A model generated the notes under the pieces. That model saw only the letters and a list, made by a program, of their open reading frames with translations, made no database searches and had not been told where the DNA came from. From Arthrobacter sp. efr-133-R2A-120 (GTDB taxonomy: Bacteria; Actinomycetota; Actinomycetes; Actinomycetales; Micrococcaceae), in the NCBI RefSeq assembly GCF_030209835.1, contig NZ_JARVRF010000003.1:124001-188000 (forward strand): DNA of 64,000 bases. Reading direction: 5' to 3'. Positions 16,835 to 24,637 of this stretch are shown here, one piece after another; the stretch's first letter is position 1; every line of letters starts with the position of its first letter. Made by a program: the position numbers and the translations under genes.

Positions 16835-18613
16835 CTACTTCCGTCCGATGAACCAGTCCTGAAGCTTGCGCAGCCGTGACTGCAATTGCTCCTCGTTTGC
16901 CTGCGCGACTGCCGGTCCGCCACACACCTCGCGCAACTTGTTGTGAACGACGCCGTGCGGGGTACCGGTGCGGGCGGACCAGGCCGCAACGTTTTTTGCG
17001 AGCTCGTTGCGCAAGTCCATCAGCATGCGGTGGTCCGGAACAGCGGGTGACGCGGCGGCAGCCAACGGAGATTGGCGTTTCTTCCTCGACTGCTGATCAT
17101 GCTGCCGCTGCCGGAGCAACGTTCCCACCTGTTCGGCGTCGAGCAGTCCCGGGATCCCGAGGAAATCAAGTTCGTCCTCGGAGCCGATATCGGCTCCCGT
17201 GCCGAATTCGCCGCCGTCGAACAGCACCCTGTCAAAGGATGCCTGCGAATCGAGGGCCTCGAATTTGCCCTTCTCCAGGGAGTCCGAGGCCTTCTCTTCG
17301 CGGTTGGCCTCAGCCATCAGGTTCTCTTCGGGGTTGAAGAGGCCGTCCGGATCTTCCTTCTCCGGCCGGTCCAGTGCGTGGTCCCGCTCGGCTTCCATGG
17401 AGTTGGCCAAGGCCATGAGGGGCGGCACGGACGGCAAGAAGACCGACGCCGTTTCGCCGCGTTTGCGGGCACGGACGAAGCGGCCCACGGCTTGGGCGAA
17501 GAACAGCGGCGTAGACGTGGACGTCGCGTAGACGCCCACTGAAAGCCGCGGGACGTCAACGCCTTCGGACACCATGCGGACGGCCACCATCCAGCGCTTG
17601 TCGCTGGCGGTGAACTCCTCGATCTTGTGCGAAGCCTTGGAATCATCGGACAGGATCACCGTGGGCGACTGGCCCGTGATCTTCTTGAGCTGACCGGCAT
17701 AGGCGCGGGCGTCGTCGTGATCCGTGGCAATCACCAGGCCGCCGGCGTCGGGCACGGTACGGCGCACTTCGCTGAGGCGCTTGTCGGCGGCGGCAAGAAC
17801 CGCGGGGATCCATTCGCCGCCCGGGTTGAGCGCGGTGCGCCATGCCTGGGAGGTGATGTCCTTGGTGACGGCAGCTTCGCCGAGCGAAGCCGCCATTTCG
17901 TCCCCCGCGCTGGTACGCCAACGCATCTGGCCCGAATACGCCATGAAGAGCACGGGACGGACAACGTGGTCCCTCAAGGCATTGCCGTAACCGTAGGTGT
18001 AGTCCGCCTTCGAGCGGCGGATGCCGTCGCGGTCTTCGGCGTATTCGACGAACGGGATGGGTGAGGTGTCGGAACGGAAAGGCGTGCCCGTCAGGGCCAG
18101 GCGCCGCGCGGCAGGGTCGAAGGCCTCGCGCAATCCGTCGCCCCAGGACAACGCCTCGCCGCCGTGATGGATTTCGTCGAGAATGACCAGCGTGCGGGCG
18201 GCCTCGGTCTTGGCCCGGTGGAGCATGGGCTTGCTGGCCACCTGTGCGTAGGTCACCGCGACGCCGACGAAGCCCCTGCCGTGCTGGCCGTCTGCGTTCT
18301 TGAAGTTCGGATCGATGGCAATGCCCACCCTGGCCGCGGCGTCCGCCCACTGCCGTTTCAGGTGGTCGGTGGGAGCGACGATCGTCACGCGGTTCACGGT
18401 TCCACTGTCAAGGAGTATCGACGCAATCCGCAGGGCGAAGGTGGTCTTACCTGCGCCCGGCGTTGCCACGGCGAGAAAATCGCGCGGGCTCGCGTTCAGG
18501 TACAGATCCAGCGCTTCCTGCTGCCAGGCGCGCAGCTTCGGGGCGGTTCCCCAGGCTGCGCGTTCCGGATAAGCCGGAGGCAGCGCAGGGCCGCCGAAGA
18601 GTGTTTCAGTCAC
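16835..18613 (-). CDS. DEAD/DEAH-box superfamily 2 helicase
   Basis: SF2 helicase-like ATPase of 592 aa. Motif I is ATPGAGKTT near residue 50, motif II is DEIHHGGEA, motif III-like GTPFRSD follows, and motif VI is AVGRFVRARKRGE in the second RecA lobe. The C-terminal 150 residues are acidic and then Arg/Lys-rich, with no further recognisable domain. The GTG at 18613 follows GGGGGAAA at suitable distance; an in-frame start 60 bases upstream is less likely. The DUF3039 gene lies just upstream in the same orientation. The role (DNA repair or RNA) is not known. Confidence 0.88.
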   Translation of the reverse strand: MTETLFGGPALPPAYPERAAWGTAPKLRAWQQEALDLYLNASPRDFLAVATPGAGKTTFALRIASILLDSGTVNRVTIVAPTDHLKRQWADAAARVGIAIDPNFKNADGQHGRGFVGVAVTYAQVASKPMLHRAKTEAARTLVILDEIHHGGEALSWGDGLREAFDPAARRLALTGTPFRSDTSPIPFVEYAEDRDGIRRSKADYTYGYGNALRDHVVRPVLFMAYSGQMRWRTSAGDEMAASLGEAAVTKDITSQAWRTALNPGGEWIPAVLAAADKRLSEVRRTVPDAGGLVIATDHDDARAYAGQLKKITGQSPTVILSDDSKASHKIEEFTASDKRWMVAVRMVSEGVDVPRLSVGVYATSTSTPLFFAQAVGRFVRARKRGETASVFLPSVPPLMALANSMEAERDHALDRPEKEDPDGLFNPEENLMAEANREEKASDSLEKGKFEALDSQASFDRVLFDGGEFGTGADIGSEDELDFLGIPGLLDAEQVGTLLRQRQHDQQSRKKRQSPLAAAASPAVPDHRMLMDLRNELAKNVAAWSARTGTPHGVVHNKLREVCGGPAVAQANEEQLQSRLRKLQDWFIGRK

Positions 18614-18792
18614 GCGGTTTCCCCCCGACCAGCAACGATTCCAAGCAAGGCCGCTGCAGCCAGCGAAACCCAAATAACCACAAAAACACCAATCTGTTCC
18701 GGATGCGCCGAATCACGCAGGGCAGCAAACAGGCAGGGGAAAGCGCTCCCCCGCCTACTACCAGGAAATACCCGACTACTGGGGCTTACCTA

Positions 18793-19122
18793 CTACTTGG
18801 AGTCGCCCGAGCCGCCCTTGTCTCCGCCGTCGTTACCGGGGCGAAGTCCTTCATAGATTTCTTTGCATTCAGGGCAGATCGGGAACTTTTGCGGGTCGCG
18901 TCCAGGGGTCCACACTTTACCGCACAGCGCAATCACGGGTTCGCCTGTCATAGCGGACTCCATGATCTTTTCCTTGCGGACATAGTGCGAGAAACGCTCC
19001 CGGTCACCGGGTTCCACTTCCTGGCGCACTTCCTCGCGCTCAATGGTTGCAGTGGAAGTTCCGGCTCCGGAAAGCTCGCGCATGGGATCGTTTTCGAATG
19101 GGTCCGGAGGCAGCGTCGTCAT
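18793..19122 (-). CDS. DUF3039 domain protein
   Basis: Small soluble protein of 109 aa. The conserved core is DRERFSHYVRKEKIMESAM followed by GEPVIALCGKVW and FPICPECKEIY. The Cys residues in LCGK and CPEC look like a zinc site. Function is unknown; the family is essentially actinobacterial. ATG at 19122 is chosen over the ATG at 19131 because TAAGAT then lies 7 nt upstream. It may be functionally linked to the helicase downstream (inference). Confidence 0.85.
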   Translation of the reverse strand: MTTLPPDPFENDPMRELSGAGTSTATIEREEVRQEVEPGDRERFSHYVRKEKIMESAMTGEPVIALCGKVWTPGRDPQKFPICPECKEIYEGLRPGNDGGDKGGSGDSK

Positions 19123-19129
19123 GACATCC

Positions 19130-19135
19130 ATCTTA
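19130..19135 (-). promoter_or_regulatory. -10 hexamer TAAGAT of the DUF3039 gene
   Basis: TAAGAT with a 7-nt gap to the ATG at 19122; overlaps the alternative ATG at 19131, arguing against that start. Confidence 0.5.
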
Positions 19136-19167
19136 GCCGCTGCAGCTTCCCTATCCGATGCACCGCG

Positions 19168-19950
19168 TCAGATGCTCTGCCATTTCGGCTTGTTGTCATA
19201 GGTGTGGCGATAGTAGTCCGCGAGCTTGAGCGAGGAAGCCGCAGCCTCATCGATCATGATGGTGGCGTGCTGGTGCATCTGCAGCACCGATGCCGCGCAG
19301 ATGGCCGCCACCGGTCCCTCCACAAAGTCCCTGACGGTCTGGGCTTTCTGCGCCCCCGTGGCAATCAGGACAACATGCCGGGCATCCATGATGGTTCCAA
19401 GGCCTTGAGTCACCACATGGTGCGGGACATCGTCAATGCTCTTGAAGAAGCGGGCGTTGTCCTTCCGGGTCTGCTCGATCAGCGTCTTGATCCGTGTCCG
19501 CGAAGCGAGCGAGGAGCCGGGCTCGTTGAATCCAATGTGGCCGTCCGTGCCTACGCCAAGGATCTGCAGGTCAACGCCGCCAAGTGCCCGCATGGAGTCC
19601 TCGTAGGCTTGGCAGGCCGCGGGAAGGTCGGTGGCGGTGCCGTCCGGGCTGTGGACATTGGCGGGGTCGATATTGACCCGGTCCGTGAATTCACGCCGTA
19701 TGACCTCCCGGTACGACTCCGGATGCCCGGATTCGAGCCCGACGTATTCGTCAAGTGCGAAGGCGTGCGCCTGGCTGAAGTCGAGTCCCCGTTCCTGGTG
19801 GCGGCGCGCCAGTTCGTCGTAGACAGGGAGCGGAGAAGACCCTGTGGCCAGGCCCAGGACGGCATTCGGCTTTCGGAGGAGAAGCGCCTCGATGGCATCC
19901 GCGGCAAGCGCCCCGATCTGCTTGCTTCCCGGAAGGATGACAACTTCCAT
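19168..19950 (-). CDS. nagB: Glucosamine-6-phosphate deaminase
   Basis: Converts glucosamine-6-phosphate to fructose-6-phosphate and ammonia, the last step of amino-sugar catabolism. The 260-aa product has family length and motifs: LATGSSPLPVYDEL, the catalytic-base block ALDEYVGL, and GVGTDGHIGFNEPGSSL. The ATG at 19950 has AGAAAGG 9 nt upstream, and an in-frame start 78 bases earlier would add unrelated residues. Its partner nagA lies about 10 kb away in this window. A TTGACA/TANNNT-type promoter lies just upstream. Confidence 0.95.
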   Translation of the reverse strand: MEVVILPGSKQIGALAADAIEALLLRKPNAVLGLATGSSPLPVYDELARRHQERGLDFSQAHAFALDEYVGLESGHPESYREVIRREFTDRVNIDPANVHSPDGTATDLPAACQAYEDSMRALGGVDLQILGVGTDGHIGFNEPGSSLASRTRIKTLIEQTRKDNARFFKSIDDVPHHVVTQGLGTIMDARHVVLIATGAQKAQTVRDFVEGPVAAICAASVLQMHQHATIMIDEAAASSLKLADYYRHTYDNKPKWQSI

Positions 19951-19999
19951 CGTCCACGACCTTTCTAGCTGTGTTTCCGGATCGACTGGTTCAAACTCG

Positions 20000-20028
20000 A
20001 GGTTATCCCATGTCCCATAACTTGTCAT
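20000..20028 (-). promoter_or_regulatory. nagB promoter (ATGACA-N17-TAACCT)
   Basis: On the minus strand ATGACA (20023-20028) and TAACCT (20000-20005) are 17 nt apart, predicting a start near 19993 and a leader of about 43 nt that holds the nagB ribosome-binding site. Confidence 0.6.
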
Positions 20029-20042
20029 TGTTGGTCATGTAA

Positions 20043-21614
20043 TCACCGGTTGACGCTCAATTGCGCGAAGAGCTCCGGCCCGCGTCGGTCAAGCCAGCGT
20101 CCTCCGACCCGGACACCCGCCACGAACAAGGCCGTCCCAAGAACCGTACCAATTGCCAGATTGATCCATCCCCACAGCGGATCGCCCGTGACTGATTGGA
20201 CTATGACCAGTGCAAGTTCAGGAAGGACCAGAAGGAACAGCACCGCCATTCCCCCGAACTGGACAGCCAGCGTCTGGGCAACGTTCCCCGGTGGCTTCTT
20301 GAACGGGCTGTCCCCGGGCAACGGCACGGTGGACGCGTACCGCGCCGAGACGATGGAGGCTAATCCCAGGCCCGTGAACAGCACGCCCAGGGAAAGACCC
20401 AGGATGCCCGGCAACCAGCCCCATTCTCCCGTCAGGAAGAAGGGCCCGACGGCGAAGATCAACACCACCGGGAGGGCGAATGCCAGGCAGGCCAAGGCCC
20501 TGCCGAGCCGGTCATGGATACCGCGGACCCCGGTGGCCAGATGCAAGGCGAACGCGGTGCTGTCGTAGGAGACATCCGCGGCAATGGACCATGCGAGGAC
20601 AAAGGCAGCCATTGGCCCCAGAATCACCAGCATGGAGTAGCTTCCGGACTGAGCGGACTGGAACAGGAAAATGACGGGCAATAACGGGACCACGATCAGC
20701 GAGGCTGCGTAGCGCGGGTCGCGGATCCAGTAGCTGAGGGCCCGCGCTGCTACTGCCCCGGTAGGAGTTGCCGGCAGCAGTCCGAACAAGCCAAGTTTCC
20801 CGCCGCGTTTCCCTGAACCGCCCGAGAATGGCGGAGTGACCAGCGCGCGCTTGAGCAGGAGATTCCAAGCGGCACATAACGCGAGGAGAGTGGCCAGCGC
20901 GATCAACGCCTTCAGGCCGGCAGCAGCAACGTCTCCGGACGCCAGATCGCCGCCAAGCGACCAGGAAGCTCCGAGTGGAGTCCAGGAGACCGTCCGGGCA
21001 AGTTCGGGGAGATACCCGGTGGAACCGGACACTCCCCTGAAGACGCCGGCCACGATCGGTCCCATCAGCACGAGTGGCACAAAGACAACGATGCTGCTTA
21101 CGTCCTTGAAACGGCGGGAGGCTGCGAGGCTGGCCGTCGCCGTCGTGATGACTTTCGACAAGACCACGCAGCTCAGCACGCCAAGCGCGGCGCCTAACAG
21201 GGCGCCGAGCACGGCCGGCACGCTGCGCCACCATGTTGCCGCCGTGAATAGCGCCACGATCATCGTGGACAATCCGGGCACGCCGATGAATCCGGCGAGG
21301 GCGAGCCCGGTCAGCAGCTGGCGCATGGGGATCGCCGACGTCGTGAAGCGGGAAGGGTCAAGCGTCATGTCAGCTGCCGAAGCCATGAGGGGCACGATTG
21401 CCCAGGCCAGGATCGCGGCGGCGCCACCGAGGACGACGGCGGTATGGGCCGTCTCGGGGTCGGCCCACCGCAAGGCGACGAGTGTCCCCACCAGGGTCGC
21501 GACGACTCCCAATGCATAAAGCCCGCCGATCGCGATTCCCACGAGCTGGCCCGGGCTGCGTCGGAAGCCGTTCAGCAGGAGCCGCCACTTCAGGCTCAGA
21601 AGGTGCGCAACCAT
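20043..21614 (-). CDS. ABC exporter permease subunit
   Basis: Polytopic membrane protein of 523 aa with roughly twelve hydrophobic segments and no ATPase motifs. It partners the ATPase encoded just upstream: its ATG at 21614 lies inside the last codons of that gene (19-base overlap). The arrangement of two similar halves, each starting with a LLLNGF- or RALSYWIRDPRY-type segment, resembles ABC-2 exporters of unknown substrate. No substrate-binding protein is present, consistent with export. Confidence 0.82.
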   Translation of the reverse strand: MVAHLLSLKWRLLLNGFRRSPGQLVGIAIGGLYALGVVATLVGTLVALRWADPETAHTAVVLGGAAAILAWAIVPLMASAADMTLDPSRFTTSAIPMRQLLTGLALAGFIGVPGLSTMIVALFTAATWWRSVPAVLGALLGAALGVLSCVVLSKVITTATASLAASRRFKDVSSIVVFVPLVLMGPIVAGVFRGVSGSTGYLPELARTVSWTPLGASWSLGGDLASGDVAAAGLKALIALATLLALCAAWNLLLKRALVTPPFSGGSGKRGGKLGLFGLLPATPTGAVAARALSYWIRDPRYAASLIVVPLLPVIFLFQSAQSGSYSMLVILGPMAAFVLAWSIAADVSYDSTAFALHLATGVRGIHDRLGRALACLAFALPVVLIFAVGPFFLTGEWGWLPGILGLSLGVLFTGLGLASIVSARYASTVPLPGDSPFKKPPGNVAQTLAVQFGGMAVLFLLVLPELALVIVQSVTGDPLWGWINLAIGTVLGTALFVAGVRVGGRWLDRRGPELFAQLSVNR

Positions 21615-22387
21615 TCCAGGCCCCCCGTCTGGTTTCCGCCGCCCACCAGCTGCACAAAACGGTCCTCGAGCGTGGCGCCATCGCGGACCTCTTCGACGGT
21701 TCCGGCGGCGAGGACCCTGCCTGCAGCCACAACGGCCACGTGGTCGCACATGCGCTGCACAAGGTCCATGACATGGCTTGAGACGATGACCGTTCCTCCC
21801 GAGGCCACGTAGTTGTCAAGAATTCCCCTGATGTTGGCTGCCGAGACGGGATCCACGGACTCAAAGGGCTCGTCCAACACCAGCAGCCTGGGCGCATGAA
21901 TGAGCGCCGAGGCGAGGGCAATCTTCTTTGTCATGCCGGCGGAGTAGTCCACCACGAGGGTGCCGGCGTCGCCGCTCAGGTCCAGCGCGGCCATCAGTTC
22001 TCCCACCCGTTGGGCAACGACGTCCCTGTCCATGCCGCGGAGCAAGCCGGCGTAGGTGACCAACTGTTCACCCGTCAAGCGGTCGAAGAGGCGGACGCCG
22101 TCGGGCAGTATCCCCATGAGCTTCTTGGCTTCGAGCGGTTTCGCCCAAACGTCCACGCCATGGATGTAGGCCGTCCCGAAATCCGGCCGCAGGAGCCCCG
22201 TGGCCATGGACAACGTGGTCGTTTTGCCCGCCCCGTTGGGACCCACGACCCCATAGAAGGAGCCGGCCGGCACATCCAGGCTGATCCCATCGACGGCGAT
22301 CTTGCCGCCGAAGCGTTTTGCCAATCCGCGCAAGGCCAATGCAGGCACCGGGGAATTAAGAGACGGACCGGGAAGCTGGACATTCAT
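21596..22387 (-). CDS. ABC transporter ATP-binding protein
   Basis: Nucleotide-binding subunit of 263 aa. Walker A is GPNGAGKTTTLS near residue 50, the signature region is a divergent DYSAGMTKKIALA, and Walker B is LLVLDEPFESVDP. The order and the GMTKK variant fit the ABC-2/CcmA-like export class. It is the first gene of a two-gene transporter unit and has a -10 hexamer at the leaderless distance before its ATG. Confidence 0.93.
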   Translation of the reverse strand: MNVQLPGPSLNSPVPALALRGLAKRFGGKIAVDGISLDVPAGSFYGVVGPNGAGKTTTLSMATGLLRPDFGTAYIHGVDVWAKPLEAKKLMGILPDGVRLFDRLTGEQLVTYAGLLRGMDRDVVAQRVGELMAALDLSGDAGTLVVDYSAGMTKKIALASALIHAPRLLVLDEPFESVDPVSAANIRGILDNYVASGGTVIVSSHVMDLVQRMCDHVAVVAAGRVLAAGTVEEVRDGATLEDRFVQLVGGGNQTGGLEWLRTF

Positions 22388-22393
22388 GCAGCC

Positions 22394-22399
22394 AGCCTA
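22394..22399 (-). promoter_or_regulatory. -10 hexamer TAGGCT of the ABC exporter operon
   Basis: TAGGCT lies 6 nt before the ATG at 22387 with no Shine-Dalgarno sequence between. Confidence 0.55.
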
Positions 22400-22532
22400 G
22401 CCCCGGGGGCGCTTCCAGGGGTCGTCCCCGAGGGGTAACTACGGGACACCTTTCCGGGGCGGCCTCATCCCAAAGGACTAGATCGCCAAATGATTGGCTC
22501 CCGAGAGGGTCCGCTCCCGAAAAGAGCAGCTC

Positions 22533-23636
22533 CTAGAAGCTGTGCCGCGGAACCGCGCGCTGATACTGCGGCGCCCATTCCAAGGGGAATCCGAGTTCAA
22601 AAGCCGCGCGAAGCCACCAGTGCGGATCGCGGAGGGCTGCCCTTGCCATGAATACGCCGTCGGCCTGGCCTGTGGCCACCGTGTGTTCGGCCTGTCCCGA
22701 GGACGTCAGGAAGCCGACGGCCCCGGTGGGAACCCCCGCTTCGCGCCTGATCTGTTCCGAGAATCCCGTCTGGTATCCGGGACCGGCCTTGATCCGTTGG
22801 TGGGCCACGGCGCCACCGCTGGAGACGTCCACCAAGTCCACGCCGTGCTCGGACGCCGCCCGCGCGAGGCGCACGGAGGCGTCAATGTCCACGCCGCCCT
22901 CAGCCCAATCAGTGGCGGAAATCCGCAGCAACAACGGCATCGAATCGGGGATGACCGCACGCACGGCGTCGATGACCTCAAGCATCAAGCGGTTTCGTGC
23001 CGCCTCGCTGCCGCCCCAGGCATCGTCGCGCTTGTTGATCAAGGGGCTTTGGAATTGGTGCAGGAGGTAGCCGTGCGCGCCGTGGATCTCCACCGTGTCG
23101 AATCCGGCGTCCACAGCCCGTCTGGCTGCCGCCGCGAAATCGGCAATCACGGCTTGGATGTCCGCCTCGCCCATCGCCAGAGGACTTGCAAGACCGGCAA
23201 AGGCCTCAACCCCCGGGCCCCGGGTGACCCATCCGCCGTCGGACTCCGCTACGGATCCGCTCTCTTCGGCGAAGGGCCAATAGGTGGAAGCCTTGCGGCC
23301 GGCATGCGCCAGTTGGACGCCGATTTTGCCGTCCACGGCACTGTTGCGGTGGACGAAATCCACAATCCGCTCCCAAGCGGCCGCCTGCTCATCCGTGTAC
23401 AGCCCGGCGTCGCGCGGGCTGATCCGTCCCTCCGGGCTGACGGCCGACGCCTCGGTGAGGATGAGGGCAGCGCCGCCCGTGGCAAACGCTCCAAGATGCA
23501 CCAGATGCCAATCGTTCGGCACGCCGCCTCCGCCGTCGGGCGAGCAACTGTACTGGCACATCGGCGAGACCCAGCCACGATGCGGCAACGTCAAGGAGCG
23601 CAATTGAAGCGGGCTGAACAACGCCGGCTGTGTCAT
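22533..23636 (-). CDS. Old yellow enzyme family NADH:flavin oxidoreductase (YqjM/NamA type)
   Basis: FMN-dependent ene-reductase of 367 aa, an (alpha/beta)8 barrel that reduces activated C=C bonds with NAD(P)H. The YqjM-type block SPMCQYSC near residue 25 supplies the redox-tuning Cys, and HGAHGYLLHQFQSPLINKR around 175 carries the substrate-binding His pair. The phosphate-binding region VGFLTSSGQAE lies near the C-terminus. Start and upstream stop overlap by one base (TAATG), so it is translated with the CnoX-like gene. The physiological substrate is unknown. Confidence 0.92.
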   Translation of the reverse strand: MTQPALFSPLQLRSLTLPHRGWVSPMCQYSCSPDGGGGVPNDWHLVHLGAFATGGAALILTEASAVSPEGRISPRDAGLYTDEQAAAWERIVDFVHRNSAVDGKIGVQLAHAGRKASTYWPFAEESGSVAESDGGWVTRGPGVEAFAGLASPLAMGEADIQAVIADFAAAARRAVDAGFDTVEIHGAHGYLLHQFQSPLINKRDDAWGGSEAARNRLMLEVIDAVRAVIPDSMPLLLRISATDWAEGGVDIDASVRLARAASEHGVDLVDVSSGGAVAHQRIKAGPGYQTGFSEQIRREAGVPTGAVGFLTSSGQAEHTVATGQADGVFMARAALRDPHWWLRAAFELGFPLEWAPQYQRAVPRHSF

Positions 23637-24601
23637 TAGAACAGGACCCGCGCCAGACCTTGCCGGGCCTTCGCCACACGTTGGTCCGAAATGCCGACGA
23701 CGTCGAACAGTTCCAGCAGGCGCACGCGCGCCGACTCGCGCTCGGGACCGAAGTTGCGGCCGATGAAGGCGATGATGCGGTTGAACGCGTCCTCGATGTG
23801 TCCGCCCGAGATGTCAAGGTCGGCCACCGTGAGCTGTACTTCGATGTTGTCCGGCTCCTCTGCCGCCCGCTGACGGATGGCTTCGGCTTCCGTCGCCGTC
23901 AGGAGCTCGAGCCTGCCCATCAGTTCCACCTGGGCGAGCCCGGCCTTCGCCTCGGCATCGGCGGGTTTCTCTGCCAGCGCCTGGCGGTAGGCAGTGGCGG
24001 CAGCTGCGTAGTCCCCGGCTTCAATCGCGTCGAAGGCTGCCTGGTGCAACGGCGGGAGAGGACGGGCCTCCGCACTGGCAGCACCCGCACCGATACTGCC
24101 CGTTACGCCGTTGGCTTCAGCCACCTTGAGGAGCTCATCGATGAGGCTGCGGATTTCCTCGTCCGAAGCAGGCCCCTCGAAGAGCGGAACGGGCTGGCCC
24201 TTCAAGACCGCGACGGCGGTAGGGACGGCTTGGACCTGGAATGCCTGCGCAAGCTGTGGGAACGCGTCAACGTCCGCCGCGGCTAGCACTACTTTGCCGG
24301 CGTAGCCTTCGACGACACCTTCCAGGCTATGCAGGAGGGTCGAAGCCTCCAAGGATCGATTGGACCACAAGAGGAAAAGGACGGGAATCTGCGCGGACAG
24401 CTGGACGAGGTCCTGGAAATTGGCCTCGGTGGCATCTACGCGAAGGGGCTGGCTGCTTCCCGGGCTCCCACCCGACGCAGCCGGGGCACCGCTCGATGCC
24501 GCCGGCGCGGGACGCCGCAATGCGGAGAGGTCGACGGCGCCGCGCAGGTTGAGCTGGCTGGCGGCGGCTGGAGAGACGGGACGGGATCCTGGCGAACTCA
24601 T
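23636..24601 (-). CDS. CnoX/YbbN-like protein: thioredoxin fold without CXXC, plus TPR
   Basis: Cytoplasmic protein of 321 aa. A thioredoxin-like domain (about residues 60-175) has the WSN-x5 loop where CGPC would be, so the redox Cys pair is absent, but cis-Pro in QAVPTAVAV is kept. The C-terminal half holds TPR-like helices (AAATAYRQALAEKPADAEA). This architecture matches CnoX/YbbN, a chaperone-like holdase that cooperates with GroEL; the link to oxidative stress is untested here. The N-terminus is Ala/Pro/Ser-rich. ATG at 24601 has TAGAGT 7 nt upstream. Confidence 0.85.
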   Translation of the reverse strand: MSSPGSRPVSPAAASQLNLRGAVDLSALRRPAPAASSGAPAASGGSPGSSQPLRVDATEANFQDLVQLSAQIPVLFLLWSNRSLEASTLLHSLEGVVEGYAGKVVLAAADVDAFPQLAQAFQVQAVPTAVAVLKGQPVPLFEGPASDEEIRSLIDELLKVAEANGVTGSIGAGAASAEARPLPPLHQAAFDAIEAGDYAAAATAYRQALAEKPADAEAKAGLAQVELMGRLELLTATEAEAIRQRAAEEPDNIEVQLTVADLDISGGHIEDAFNRIIAFIGRNFGPERESARVRLLELFDVVGISDQRVAKARQGLARVLF

Positions 24602-24608
24602 ACCGTCC

Positions 24609-24614
24609 ACTCTA
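24609..24614 (-). promoter_or_regulatory. -10 hexamer TAGAGT of the CnoX-like/OYE unit
   Basis: TAGAGT with a 7-nt gap to the ATG at 24601. Confidence 0.45.
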
Positions 24615-24637
24615 GCCGCTGCGCCAACAGCATTTGC

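Noticed and set aside
18463..19968. Plus-strand open frame of 501 codons across DUF3039 and nagB
   Set aside because: It covers two well-supported minus-strand genes and their spacer, and has no domain of its own.
22494..23639. Plus-strand open frame of 381 codons opposite the old yellow enzyme gene
   Set aside because: No motif or start signal; the minus-strand product has complete OYE family motifs.
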